Assembly: GCF_030160715.1 (NCBI RefSeq)
Contig: NZ_BSOW01000023.1
Span: 62,001-126,000, forward strand
Source of the DNA: Bradyrhizobium iriomotense
GTDB taxonomy: Bacteria > Pseudomonadota > Alphaproteobacteria > Rhizobiales > Xanthobacteraceae
Direction of reading: 5' to 3'
DNA length: 64,000 bases
The notes beneath the pieces were generated by a model, which had not been told where the DNA came from, did not search any database, and was given only the letters and a program-made list of their open reading frames with translations. Numbering within the stretch: position 1 is the stretch's first letter; each line of letters opens with the position of its first letter. The position numbers and the translations under genes were made by a program. This document shows, one piece after another, positions 53,430 to 61,200 of this stretch.

Positions 53430-54079
53430 GACGCCCGCTCTTCCAGCAGCCGCGCCATCGCGGCGCGCAGCTCGGCCATGCCGGTCGAAGAGCGCGAGGA
53501 GGTCGCGAGCACGTTCGGAAACGCGGCCGGGTGCTTTGCCAGCGCCGCTTCCGTCTCGGCGATGCGGTTGGCAAGCTCCGCAGCCTTCACCTGGTCGGCC
53601 TTGGTCAGCACGATCTGATAGCTGACGGCCGAGCGGTCGAGTGTCCCGAGGATTTCAAGATCGACGTCCTTGAGGCCGTGACGTGCGTCGATCAGCACAT
53701 AGACGCGCGCCAGCGAGGCGCGGCCGAGCAGGAATTTGTGGATCAGGTCAGTCCAGGATGCGACCTGCGTCTTCGGCGCTTTGGCATAGCCATAGCCGGG
53801 CATGTCGACGAGCCGCAGGCCGGTGTTGTCGGGGCCCTCGAAGAAGATCAGCTCTTGCGTCCGCCCTGGCGTGTGCGAGGTGCGCGCGAGGTTGTTGCGC
53901 CCCGTGAGCGCGTTGATCAGGCTCGACTTGCCGACATTGGAGCGCCCGGCAAAGGCGATCTCCAGCCCCGCCATCGGCGGCAGCGTTTGAATCGAGGGCG
54001 ACGCCCACACGAACCGCCATTCGCGTGCGAACAGCTTTCGCCCCGCTTCGATCAGCCTGTCGTCGATGTCGCTGGTCAT
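53426..54079 (-). CDS. engB: Ribosome biogenesis GTPase YihA/YsxC (EngB)
   Basis: 217 residues, single G domain. G1 FAGRSNVGKSSLINAL, switch ARTSHTPGRTQELIFF, G3 LVDMPGYGYAKAP and G4 IVLTKADQVK are intact. It helps assemble the large ribosomal subunit. It is normally encoded after yidC in this clade; a palindromic repeat separates them here. Confidence 0.95.
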   Translation of the reverse strand: MTSDIDDRLIEAGRKLFAREWRFVWASPSIQTLPPMAGLEIAFAGRSNVGKSSLINALTGRNNLARTSHTPGRTQELIFFEGPDNTGLRLVDMPGYGYAKAPKTQVASWTDLIHKFLLGRASLARVYVLIDARHGLKDVDLEILGTLDRSAVSYQIVLTKADQVKAAELANRIAETEAALAKHPAAFPNVLATSSRSSTGMAELRAAMARLLEERAS

Positions 54080-54102
54080 GCGAAGGCTCGCTGTTCCCTC
54101 AC

Positions 54103-54186
54103 GTCATTGCGAGCGAAGCGAAGCAATCCAGACTTTCTCCGCGGAAACAGTCTGGATTGCTTCGTCGCCTCGCTCCTCGCAATGAC
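54103..54186. repeat. Inverted repeat element, GTCATTGCGAGCG family
   Basis: GTCATTGCGAGCGAAGCGAA and the inverse ending GCTCCTCGCAATGAC, with inner CAGACT...AGTCTG. Same family as 6114-6192. It lies between yidC and engB, five bases from the yidC stop. Confidence 0.8.
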
Positions 54187-54191
54187 GAGCG

Positions 54192-56045
54192 CTACGTCGC
54201 CTTCTTCGCGAACGTTGCCTTGAGATTGTCGAACAGCTCCACCTTCACGCCGTTGCGGCGCATGATGAAGCTCTGCTGCAGCACCGAGAGCGTATTGTTC
54301 CAGGCCCAGTAGATCACGAGACCCGCCGGGAAGCCCGCCAGCATGAAGGTGAAGATCAAGGGCATCCAGTCGAAGATGATCTTCTGCGTCGGATCCGGCG
54401 GCGTCGGGTTCAGCTTCATCTGGAACCACATCGTGATGCCCATGATGATCGGCCAGACGCCGAGCGCGAGGTAGTGGCCGAACACCGGGATCGTGGTCGG
54501 ATCGACCGGGATCAACCCGAACAGGTTGAACAGGTTGGTCGGATCCGGCGCCGAGAGGTCCTTGATCCAGCCAATGAAGTGCGCGTGCCGCATCTCGATG
54601 GTGACGAACAGCACCTTGTAGAGCGAGAAGAACACGGGGATCTGGATCACGACGGGGAGACAGCCGGCGACCGGATTGATCTTCTCCTTGCGGTAGATCT
54701 CCATCATCTCCTGCTGCTGCTTCACCTTGTCGTCGGGGAAGCGCTCGCGGAGCGCCTGAAGCTGCGGCTGGATCGACTTCATCTTCGCCATCGAGGCGTA
54801 GGACTTGTTCGCCAGCGGGAAGAACAAGAGCTTCACGATCACGGTCACGAGCAGGATCGAGATGCCGAAATTGCCGAAGAAGCGGTAGAAGAAGTCCAGC
54901 CCCAGGAACATCGGCTTGGTGATGAAGTAGAACCAGCCCCAGTCGATCAACAGATCGAAATGGTTCAGCCCCAGATCCTTGTTGTAGCCGCCGAGCCCGG
55001 CGAACGGGAACACACCGACGACACCGGCTTCCTTGGCCCCCGCAAACAGCCGCGCATTCGCCGTCGCGGTGCCGCCGATCGCAACCGTGACGGGATCGAG
55101 CAGATAATCGGTCTGGTAGGTGTGCAGATTGCCGGTAGGGTTCGACGAGAAGCGGGCCTGGAGCTGGGCATTGGTGTCGGGCAATAGCGCCGAGGCCCAG
55201 TACTTGTCGGTCATGCCGAGCCAGCCGTTGGTGGCCTTGAAGTTCACCTGCTTGGCTTCGTCGATCTTCTTGTAGGCGTATTCCTGCAAGCCGTGGTCGC
55301 CGAGATAGCCGATCAGGCCTTCATGCAGGATGTAATAGCCCGAGACCTGCGGCGTGCCGTGGCGCGAGATCAGCGCGAAGGGATAGAGCGTGACCGGCGC
55401 GTTGCCGACATTGCTCACCTCGTCCTTGACGGTGAAGAGGTAGTGGTCGTCGACCGAGATGGTGCGGCGGAAGCTGAGGCCCTCGCCATTGTCCCATTTC
55501 AGCACCACCGGCGTCGACGGCGTCAGGCTGCCGCTGCCGTCCTGCTGCCAGATGGTCTGGGCGTCCGGCAGCTTGGCCGTCACACCCGTCGCCGGCACCC
55601 AGCCGAACTCGGCGTAATAGGGTTCCGCCGTGCCCGACGGTGAATAGAGGATGATCGGCGGCGAACTCGGATTGACCGTTTCGCGGTACTGCACCAGCGC
55701 AAGATCGTCGATGCGTCCGCCCTTCAGCGAAACGCTGCCGGCCAGCCGCGGCGTGTCGATCTTCACGCGCGGGGCTGCGGCAATCGCAGCGTCGCGGGCA
55801 ACGACCGGCTGGGCCTGCTGGTTCGCGGCCGGCGCCGCTGACGGCTGAGTCGCGCCGCCGGATTGCGGCGTGGCGCCGGGCGTCGCGGAGGCCGTCGGCT
55901 GCGGCGTGCTCTTCTGCAACTCGGCCTGCGCCTGCTGCTGCGCGCGCTGCTTCTCCATCTGCGGCACGTTGTAGAAATACTGCCAGGCGATCAGCACGAG
56001 GCCGGACAGAATGACGGCGATGATGGTGTTGCGATTGTCGGTCAT
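54192..56045 (-). CDS. yidC: Membrane protein insertase YidC
   Basis: 617 residues. An N-terminal TM (NTIIAVILSGLVLIAWQYFY) precedes a Gln/Ala/Pro-rich linker, the large periplasmic P1 domain (about 90-350) and the C-terminal 60KD_IMP core with five TMs. The core has GISILLVTVIVKLLFFPLAN, the positively charged loop, and NPVAGCLPVVIQIPVFFSLY. It inserts and folds inner-membrane proteins, alone or with Sec. The yidD gene often found between rnpA and yidC is absent (16-base gap). Confidence 0.96.
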   Translation of the reverse strand: MTDNRNTIIAVILSGLVLIAWQYFYNVPQMEKQRAQQQAQAELQKSTPQPTASATPGATPQSGGATQPSAAPAANQQAQPVVARDAAIAAAPRVKIDTPRLAGSVSLKGGRIDDLALVQYRETVNPSSPPIILYSPSGTAEPYYAEFGWVPATGVTAKLPDAQTIWQQDGSGSLTPSTPVVLKWDNGEGLSFRRTISVDDHYLFTVKDEVSNVGNAPVTLYPFALISRHGTPQVSGYYILHEGLIGYLGDHGLQEYAYKKIDEAKQVNFKATNGWLGMTDKYWASALLPDTNAQLQARFSSNPTGNLHTYQTDYLLDPVTVAIGGTATANARLFAGAKEAGVVGVFPFAGLGGYNKDLGLNHFDLLIDWGWFYFITKPMFLGLDFFYRFFGNFGISILLVTVIVKLLFFPLANKSYASMAKMKSIQPQLQALRERFPDDKVKQQQEMMEIYRKEKINPVAGCLPVVIQIPVFFSLYKVLFVTIEMRHAHFIGWIKDLSAPDPTNLFNLFGLIPVDPTTIPVFGHYLALGVWPIIMGITMWFQMKLNPTPPDPTQKIIFDWMPLIFTFMLAGFPAGLVIYWAWNNTLSVLQQSFIMRRNGVKVELFDNLKATFAKKAT

Positions 56046-56061
56046 CTCTTCTGTCTCGTCA

Positions 56062-56439
56062 TCAATCCGGTTTGCGGCCCGCGGCTGCGGGCGTCTGCCC
56101 GCGTCCCTTCGTCGCCGGCCGCTGCGATTGGGCGAACGCCGCGCGGAGGTCGTCGAGCATGACCGCGAAGTCGCGCGTGAGCGCGTCCCTGCGGCCGACT
56201 AGCACATAATCATGGTGGGGGTGCATCGACACCGGGTCGCAGCGCTTCACCAGTTCGCGAAGCCTGCGCCGGATGCGATTGCGCTCGGTGGCGGTGCCGT
56301 TTTTCTTGGTAACGGTAAAGCCGACCCGGATCGGGCCGTCGTCATCGCGGCGACGGCTTTGCAGGACGAACGCGGGCCTGTTCACCCGCGCGCCATTGGC
56401 AACGGCGAGGAAATCCGCCCGCTGCCTCAGCCGATCCAT
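56062..56439 (-). CDS. rnpA: Ribonuclease P protein component
   Basis: 125 residues from ATG 56439. MDRLRQRADFLAVANGARV opens the protein. RVGFTVTKKNGTATERNRIR and RRLRELVK form the RNR motif region that binds RNase P RNA. It helps mature tRNA 5' ends. The C-terminal tail is Lys/Arg/Gly-rich. It follows rpmH by 29 bases in the conserved rpmH-rnpA order. Confidence 0.95.
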   Translation of the reverse strand: MDRLRQRADFLAVANGARVNRPAFVLQSRRRDDDGPIRVGFTVTKKNGTATERNRIRRRLRELVKRCDPVSMHPHHDYVLVGRRDALTRDFAVMLDDLRAAFAQSQRPATKGRGQTPAAAGRKPD

Positions 56440-56468
56440 GATGAAATCCCAAAAAGGGCCAGTCCGGC

Positions 56469-56603
56469 TCAGGCGCTCAGACGTTTGCGGCCGCGGGCGC
56501 GGCGGGCGGCGAGGACCTTGCGGCCGCCGGCGGTGGCGAGGCGGGCACGGAAGCCGTGACGGCGCTTGCGCACCAGTTTGCTGGGTTGATAAGTCCGCTT
56601 CAC
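56469..56603 (-). CDS. rpmH: 50S ribosomal protein L34
   Basis: 44 residues, GTG start at 56603 with GGAG upstream. VKRTYQPSKLVRKRRHGFRA is the universal L34 beginning; the rest is Lys/Arg-rich (GGRKVLAARRARGRKRLSA). First gene of rpmH-rnpA-yidC-engB. Confidence 0.97.
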   Translation of the reverse strand: MKRTYQPSKLVRKRRHGFRARLATAGGRKVLAARRARGRKRLSA

Positions 56604-56744
56604 GGGTTGTTCTCCGCTGACCGGGCAATTTGCCTTTGGAATTGATGGATACGTCCGAAAGATGCGGCCCAAAACGGGCCCTTTCCGGCCCCAAAAGAGC
56701 CGCTCCCGGTGTCACTCCGGGTCATCGCGGACAATTCGCGCGGC

Positions 56745-56772
56745 TTATAAGGGAGCGTCCCCTCTTCGTCAA
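56745..56772 (-). promoter_or_regulatory. Candidate sigma-70 promoter of rpmH
   Basis: On the minus strand TTGACG (56767-56772), a 16-base spacer and TTATAA (56745-56750) form a near-consensus promoter. It would give a leader of about 135 bases before the rpmH GTG. Confidence 0.6.
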
Positions 56773-56952
56773 CGCCGCGTGGCGGGTCCAATTGGCGAAT
56801 ATCGCTGTTTCCGCGGGGTTTTTGCCGGTGGAGGTAGCGACTCGCCGTTTCTGCGCTTACATCCTACCTCGGCAGATTAGCGATCCGTAATTTGACCGGC
56901 CCCGGTAGCAGGTCGCATCCTCCACAAGTCGAGGCCAACGAAGGCGAAATTC

Positions 56953-58452
56953 GTGTCAGCGACAGACCTTCAGCCGACTCAAGACCTTGAGCCGCCGGAG
57001 CGGGGGCCGACTCGGCCGCCTGCGCCGCGCCGGCTCGGCCTGTCGGGCAAGCTTCTGTTGCTCACCATTCCCCTGGTGATGATCGCGGCAAGCCTGCTCT
57101 ACGTTCCCGCGATCGCCAACTTCTGGGTCAACCGGCTCAACGACCGCGTCGCCGCGGCAAACACCGCGGCGCTGGTGCTCGACGCCGCGCCGCTCGGCAT
57201 GGTCCCGGACTCGCTGTCGCGGCAGATCCTCAGGAGCATCAACGCCCGCGCGGTGGCGATCAAGATGGGCCAGCAGCGCCGCCTGCTCGCCAGCGCCGAC
57301 CTGCCGGCCGCGATCGAGCACGACATCGACCTGCGCGAGATGACGGCGTGGCACGCGATCACCGGCTCCTTCCAGATGATGCTGGAGACCGGCAACCAGG
57401 CCATCCGCATTGTCGGCCCGTCGGTCGGCAATGCGCAGTTCATCGAGGTCGTCACCGACGAATTGCCGCTGCGGCAGGCAATGTACCGCTTCTCCCGCAA
57501 CGTCGTGGTGGTCGCGCTGATCATCGCGGTGCTGACCGCGGGCCTCGTCTATCTCGCGCTTCATTATCTGTTCGTGCGGCCGATGCGGCGGCTGACCGCG
57601 AGCCTGGTCGGCTTCCATGAAAACCCGGAGAGTTCGGCGGGGATCATCGTGCCGAGCCAACGCGGCGACGAGATCGGGGTTGCCGAGCGCGAGCTGTCGG
57701 ACATGCAGCGCGACCTGATGTCGATGCTGCATCAGAAGAGCCGGCTCGCAGCCCTTGGCCTTGCCGTCTCCAAGATCAACCACGATTTGCGCAACCTGCT
57801 GGCCTCGGCGCAGCTCCTGTCCGACCAGCTTGCGAGCGTGCCCGACCCGCGGGTGCAGCGCTTTGCGCCAAAGCTCGTGCGCTCGCTCGAGCGCGCCATC
57901 GCCTTCTGCCAGTCGACCCTGTCCTACGGCCGCGCCCAGGAGGCCGCGCCCGATCGCCGCCTGATCCTGATCGAGCCGGTGGTCCTGGAGGTGCGCGAGA
58001 CCGCGGGCCTCGCCTCCGATGCCTCGATCACCTGGGTCGCCGCGATCGAGCGCGGGCTGTCGATCGATGCCGACCCCGATCAGCTGTTCCGCGTGCTGCT
58101 CAACCTCGTCCGCAACGCGGCGCAGGCGCTGGAAACCCACGCCGCGAGCGCAGTCGGCCCGCAGCAGATCCGGATCACGGGCAAGCGCGAGGGCGCGGTC
58201 GCGATTCTCGAGGTTTCCGACACCGGCCCCGGCGTGCCGGCAAAGACCCGGGAGCACCTGTTCGAGGCGTTCCAGACCTCGGGCCGCCCCGGCGGCAGCG
58301 GGCTTGGGCTGGCGATCGCCGCCGAACTCGTCCGCGCCCATGGCGGCGACATTCACCTCGTCGAAGGCACCATCGGCGCCACCTTCCGGATCGTGATCCC
58401 CGACCGCCCCGTGGAACTCCTCTCCATCCGCAACGAGCGGGCGAGGGCGTAA
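56953..58452 (+). CDS. Membrane sensor histidine kinase
   Basis: 499 residues, GTG start at 56953. TM1 is at about 30-52, a periplasmic sensor runs to about 175, and TM2 is NVVVVALIIAVLTAGLVYLA. HAMP begins RPMRRLTASL. The dimerisation domain has the phosphoacceptor His277 in VSKINHDLRNLLASAQLLSD. The ATPase domain has N box NLVRNAAQAL, DTGPGVP and GGSGLGLAIAAELV. No response regulator is adjacent in the window, so the partner is elsewhere. It is divergent from rpmH. Confidence 0.93.
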   Translation: MSATDLQPTQDLEPPERGPTRPPAPRRLGLSGKLLLLTIPLVMIAASLLYVPAIANFWVNRLNDRVAAANTAALVLDAAPLGMVPDSLSRQILRSINARAVAIKMGQQRRLLASADLPAAIEHDIDLREMTAWHAITGSFQMMLETGNQAIRIVGPSVGNAQFIEVVTDELPLRQAMYRFSRNVVVVALIIAVLTAGLVYLALHYLFVRPMRRLTASLVGFHENPESSAGIIVPSQRGDEIGVAERELSDMQRDLMSMLHQKSRLAALGLAVSKINHDLRNLLASAQLLSDQLASVPDPRVQRFAPKLVRSLERAIAFCQSTLSYGRAQEAAPDRRLILIEPVVLEVRETAGLASDASITWVAAIERGLSIDADPDQLFRVLLNLVRNAAQALETHAASAVGPQQIRITGKREGAVAILEVSDTGPGVPAKTREHLFEAFQTSGRPGGSGLGLAIAAELVRAHGGDIHLVEGTIGATFRIVIPDRPVELLSIRNERARA

Positions 58453-58502
58453 GGTCGGCCAGAGGCCGACCGGGCCGGGGGCGGCGCAAAGCATAAATCG
58501 GC

Positions 58503-58638
58503 GTCATTCCGGGATGGCCCCACCGGGGTCCGGCCTTCGGCCGGCCCGATGACGGGCTCAGGGCCAGGCCCGGAATCCATAACCCCGGCTCGTGGTTATG
58601 GATTCCGGGCCCGCGCCTTCGTCGCGCCCCGGAATGAC
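58503..58638. repeat. GTCATTCCGGG family inverted repeat
   Basis: GTCATTCCGGGATGGCCC and the inverse GCGCCCCGGAATGAC flank inner arms GGCCCGGAATCCATAACCCC and GGTTATGGATTCCGGGCCC. It lies after the histidine kinase gene and may end its transcript. Confidence 0.8.
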
Positions 58639-58789
58639 GGTGCGGAATGCGCAAATGCCCTAAATACCGCCTACCCAGACCTTGCCAATCGGGACAAGAG
58701 CGGTTAGTCAGAGCGCTCTTTCGCACCCCCTCCGGCTCCGTCCGGTGGCTGCGTGCGGGCTCTGCCCGCACAGCTGTTTCGCGAAACAC

Positions 58790-58866
58790 GCGCCCGTAGC
58801 TCAGCTGGATAGAGCATCAGACTACGAATCTGAGGGTCGGACGTTCGAATCGTTCCGGGCGCGCCA
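58790..58866 (+). tRNA. tRNA-Arg (anticodon ACG)
   Basis: 77 bases with encoded CCA. The acceptor strands GCGCCCG and CGGGCGC pair, with G as discriminator. The D arm holds AGCTCAGCTGGATAGAGC, the anticodon loop is CTACGAA (anticodon ACG), and the T loop is GTTCGAATC. A possible promoter is TTGCCA (58682) with TAGTCA (58705). A strong hairpin (TGCGGGCTCTGCCCGCA) precedes it. Confidence 0.96.
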
Positions 58867-58912
58867 GCTATCTCCTTCATATATCATCGATTTCCCGAGC
58901 AGCCTGAAATCG

Positions 58913-58963
58913 CCCCAGACTAAAATTGCGGTCTAGTCTGGGTTTTAGTCTGGGGATTTTTTT
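58913..58963 (+). terminator. Terminator-like hairpin after tRNA-Arg
   Basis: Perfect 13-base arms CCCCAGACTAAAA (58913-58925) and TTTTAGTCTGGGG (58943-58955) are followed by A and seven T. The loop holds a second TAGTCTGGG, making a short direct repeat as well. Confidence 0.75.
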
Positions 58964-59602
58964 CGAACGTGAAGCCTCCCTGATGTGGTCTCGGCTTGTT
59001 GCTGAGATGCGTACCGAATTTTGCGACCGGCTTGACCACATCGCCGAGGCAAGCAAACACACTGCTGCCTAAGGTTCGAAGCTCAATCGTCCGAGCTCCC
59101 GATCTCGCAGCGCTTCGATCTTGGCGGAATCTCGGCGCCGTCTAGTCTCTTCGAGGAGCGGAGCGGCCAATGACTCGGTCGGTTCGATTTCATGACCGCA
59201 ATTCGCGTCGCGACTAGCGCAGGAGCTCTGTAGTTGGATACGCCGGACGAGGGAAACCGTATCGTGGGTTCGAATCCCTCCCTCTCCGCGAGATCCTCTG
59301 CGCCATCATCGAGATACCGCGCACAGACCCATTGGTCCAGGTCGACCACGTGCGCGTCGTAGATTTGGATACTGGGCGGACAAATCGGACAATCTGCGCG
59401 ATAAGAGTGGTCTATGATCTTTTGCGATCTTGCACGTCTGAGTTCGCTGACACGAAATTGAGTTGGCTGTTTGCCTCCGAGAAACGATTTCGCGCACATA
59501 AAGCGCTTCGCGATGGGCCGACATGCTGGACTAGCCGCTCTTGGCGCACAAATCGGACTCCGGGGCCGGAGCCGATGAATTTGGCTTTCAGCGGAGCGGG
59601 CC
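58964..59602. other. Island-edge region with little coding potential
   Basis: Apart from the tRNA-Ser fragment, I see only scraps. On the plus strand a 29-codon frame at 58983-59072 (MWSRLVAEMRTEFCDRLDHI...) ends in TAA and could be the tail of a lost gene. The sequence looks lower in GC than the housekeeping blocks. A long minus-strand frame through here is a tRNA-derived artefact. Confidence 0.5.
59246..59289 (+). other. 3' fragment of a tRNA-Ser gene (candidate att site)
   Basis: GGGAAACCGTATC (end of a serine-type long variable arm) is followed by GTGGGTTCGAATCCCTCCC (T arm) and TCTCCGC (3' acceptor strand). No anticodon arm or 5' acceptor half precedes it, so it is not a working tRNA. 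tRNA 3' ends duplicated in this way mark integration by tyrosine-recombinase elements. Confidence 0.7.
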
Positions 59603-60019
59603 TTATTGACTTTGAAATCGCCGCCAGGCGCCGGGACTGTTACCCGTCGACTCGGAGAATACGCGTGTGAAGTGGCTCTGGTCGCAAAAGCCAGTTGCAT
59701 TGACGATTTCGACAAGCGAACGTCGCGAGTTCGATAGCAGGGACTTGGCTTTTTCAATCCGTCGCTGGCGCAGTGAGCGATTCGGTGGCATGCTCATTTA
59801 TTGCCCAAAGGCACGGGAAAAGTGACCGGGCGACAAACTGCACTTGTCGGCCATGTCGGCCAGCGGAAGGCTGCCGTCGAGATTCTCGCTCAACAACTCG
59901 GTTGCTCGCTTCTGTTGCCAGCAGGCGAGTCCTCCACGATGCCTGACGGCCGGTTGATCAACGCCGGCATAGTCGTTCATCAGGTGCGCGGCGGCAGCGC
60001 GCAAGATCACACCCGGCAT
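59603..60019 (-). pseudogene. AraC-family regulator, broken by an in-frame TAA and short at the N-terminus
   Basis: The first HTH half (CWQQKRATELLSENLDGSLP, then MADKCSLSPGHFSRAFGQ) ends at TAA 59798-59800. The same frame resumes at once with MSMPPNRSLRQRRIEKAKSL and the second HTH (IVNATGFCDQSHFTRVFSES, ending GAWRRFQSQ). An intact relative would read straight through. Only about 25 residues precede the HTH domain before upstream stops, so the sensor domain is missing too. The gene is probably dead. Confidence 0.75.
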
Positions 60020-60304
60020 CGTTGTCCCGACAGCCCAGGCTTCGCTCGCGCGCGATGATCCTCAGAACCCTCACCACGATCACCTCCGTCGCCGGCTTCT
60101 CTCGTCCGGTTTTGCTTCTCGGTTTGAAGCGCCAGGAGATGGCTTTCTGAACGTTTCCCCTGCCGCGGTGGCATATTACGGCTGCAGTCGTTTCGCGCCT
60201 CCAGAACATCCGTTCGTAATCTCACCTTCGCAAGGTGAGCACCTCAGAACATACGTCGGCAGCGTCGCAAATGGCGACGCGCGCAGATTTCGGGAGAGGT
60301 GAAC

Positions 60305-60586
60305 ATGCGAAACCTGATCAAGACCGTGGCAGTGCTGGCTTTACTAGGCAGTCGCGGAGCCATCGCGCAGACGGTGGGAACTGCGAGATCATCCGCGGGA
60401 TCCTTCACCGCTGCGACCGCACCCTTTTCACTGACGCAAGACGAGCGATTGATCGGCCGGGCGCCGATTGGGCACCGCCAACCGCGCGTGCGCGATGTGC
60501 CGTCGGAGATTCCCGGTGATCTCGAGCGCCTCACCGAGGAGGATGCCGCCGTCGATCGCAGGATCATCATATGCCGCGGCTGCTGA
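60305..60586 (+). CDS. Small secreted hypothetical protein
   Basis: 93 residues from ATG 60305 with GGGAGAGG at 60292-60299. A signal peptide ends near GAIAQT. The mature part (TARSSAGSFTAATAPFSLTQ, then APIGHRQPRVRDVPSEIPGD) has no recognised domain, and the end is ICRGC. It lies between the AraC and acyltransferase relics, so it may itself be passenger DNA. Good ribosome site; reality moderately supported. Confidence 0.5.
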   Translation: MRNLIKTVAVLALLGSRGAIAQTVGTARSSAGSFTAATAPFSLTQDERLIGRAPIGHRQPRVRDVPSEIPGDLERLTEEDAAVDRRIIICRGC

Positions 60587-60635
60587 AATGATGATGGCGA
60601 ACAACTGAACGTACGCGGGCAGCAAGTCACCTGGA

Positions 60636-61005
60636 ATGACGACGGCGGACGACGGGAATCCGTTCTCGTCCGCCAGCTAGGCAGCAGCGAGAGATTCTTC
60701 CATCTCTACTCGCTCGCCTTTCCCGTGCATTTGCCTTGTTGAGGAAATCGAAGGAGCGTTGGAATCGGCCAGGCTCGCAGCGGCGCTCGAAGAGGCTCGC
60801 AGGCGGCATCCCGCGCTACGGGTCCGCATCGTAGACGATGCAGAGACAGGACCGGCGTTCTCGAGCCAGCTGCAGACTGGGGCGCTGTTGTGGAGTGGGA
60901 GTTGAGTCGGCCATTCGATGCTGCTCGGGGCCGCTCATGTGAGCAACGGCCGTGCGGACTGCTGATGGCGCGTCGGTTTTCCTGACGTTTCATCAAACTC
61001 ACGCT
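60636..61005 (+). pseudogene. Frameshifted relic resembling a condensation/PapA-type acyltransferase N-terminus
   Basis: Coding-like pieces follow one another in different plus frames: MTTADDGNPF at 60636; RQLGSSERFFHLYSLAFPVH; then CLVEEIEGALESARLAAALE followed by EARRRHPALRVRIVDDAETG; then DWGAVVEWELSRPFDAARG; then ASVFLTFHQTHA. In order they resemble the start of condensation-domain/PapA acyltransferases, including a degraded HHxxxD site (FHQTHA). At least four frame changes are needed. The match is by eye, not by search. Confidence 0.5.
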
Positions 61006-61200
61006 TTGCTGCTGCCTTCTCTTGCCGAGCGCGCGGTCGCGCCGGCTTCGCAAAGCCATCAGCATTGCAGTCGTAACCATTTCGCGAGCCCTTAGAAGTC
61101 GCGGCGTAACCGCGAGGTACCAACCTATGCGCTGTACGAGCCGCCCCTTCGGACGCCTCCGAACGGGCGGTTGGTTTCACCAACGAGAGTGACAGGTCAT

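Noticed and set aside
56469..56952. Chromosome origin near rpmH
   Set aside because: rpmH lies near dnaA/oriC in many bacteria, but no DnaA boxes or dnaA gene are seen here, and alphaproteobacterial origins usually lie elsewhere.
58983..59072. 29-codon plus-strand frame after the tRNA-Arg terminator as a gene
   Set aside because: No ribosome site and no recognisable family; at most the tail of a lost gene.
59246..59289. tRNA-Ser as a functional gene
   Set aside because: Only the variable arm end, T arm and 3' acceptor strand are present; no anticodon stem or 5' half can be found upstream.
59083..59757. A 224-codon open frame on the minus strand
   Set aside because: It contains EREGFEPTIRFPSS-like residues, the well-known false translation of a reversed tRNA-Ser 3' end, and crosses the tRNA fragment and the AraC tail antisense. 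Not a gene.
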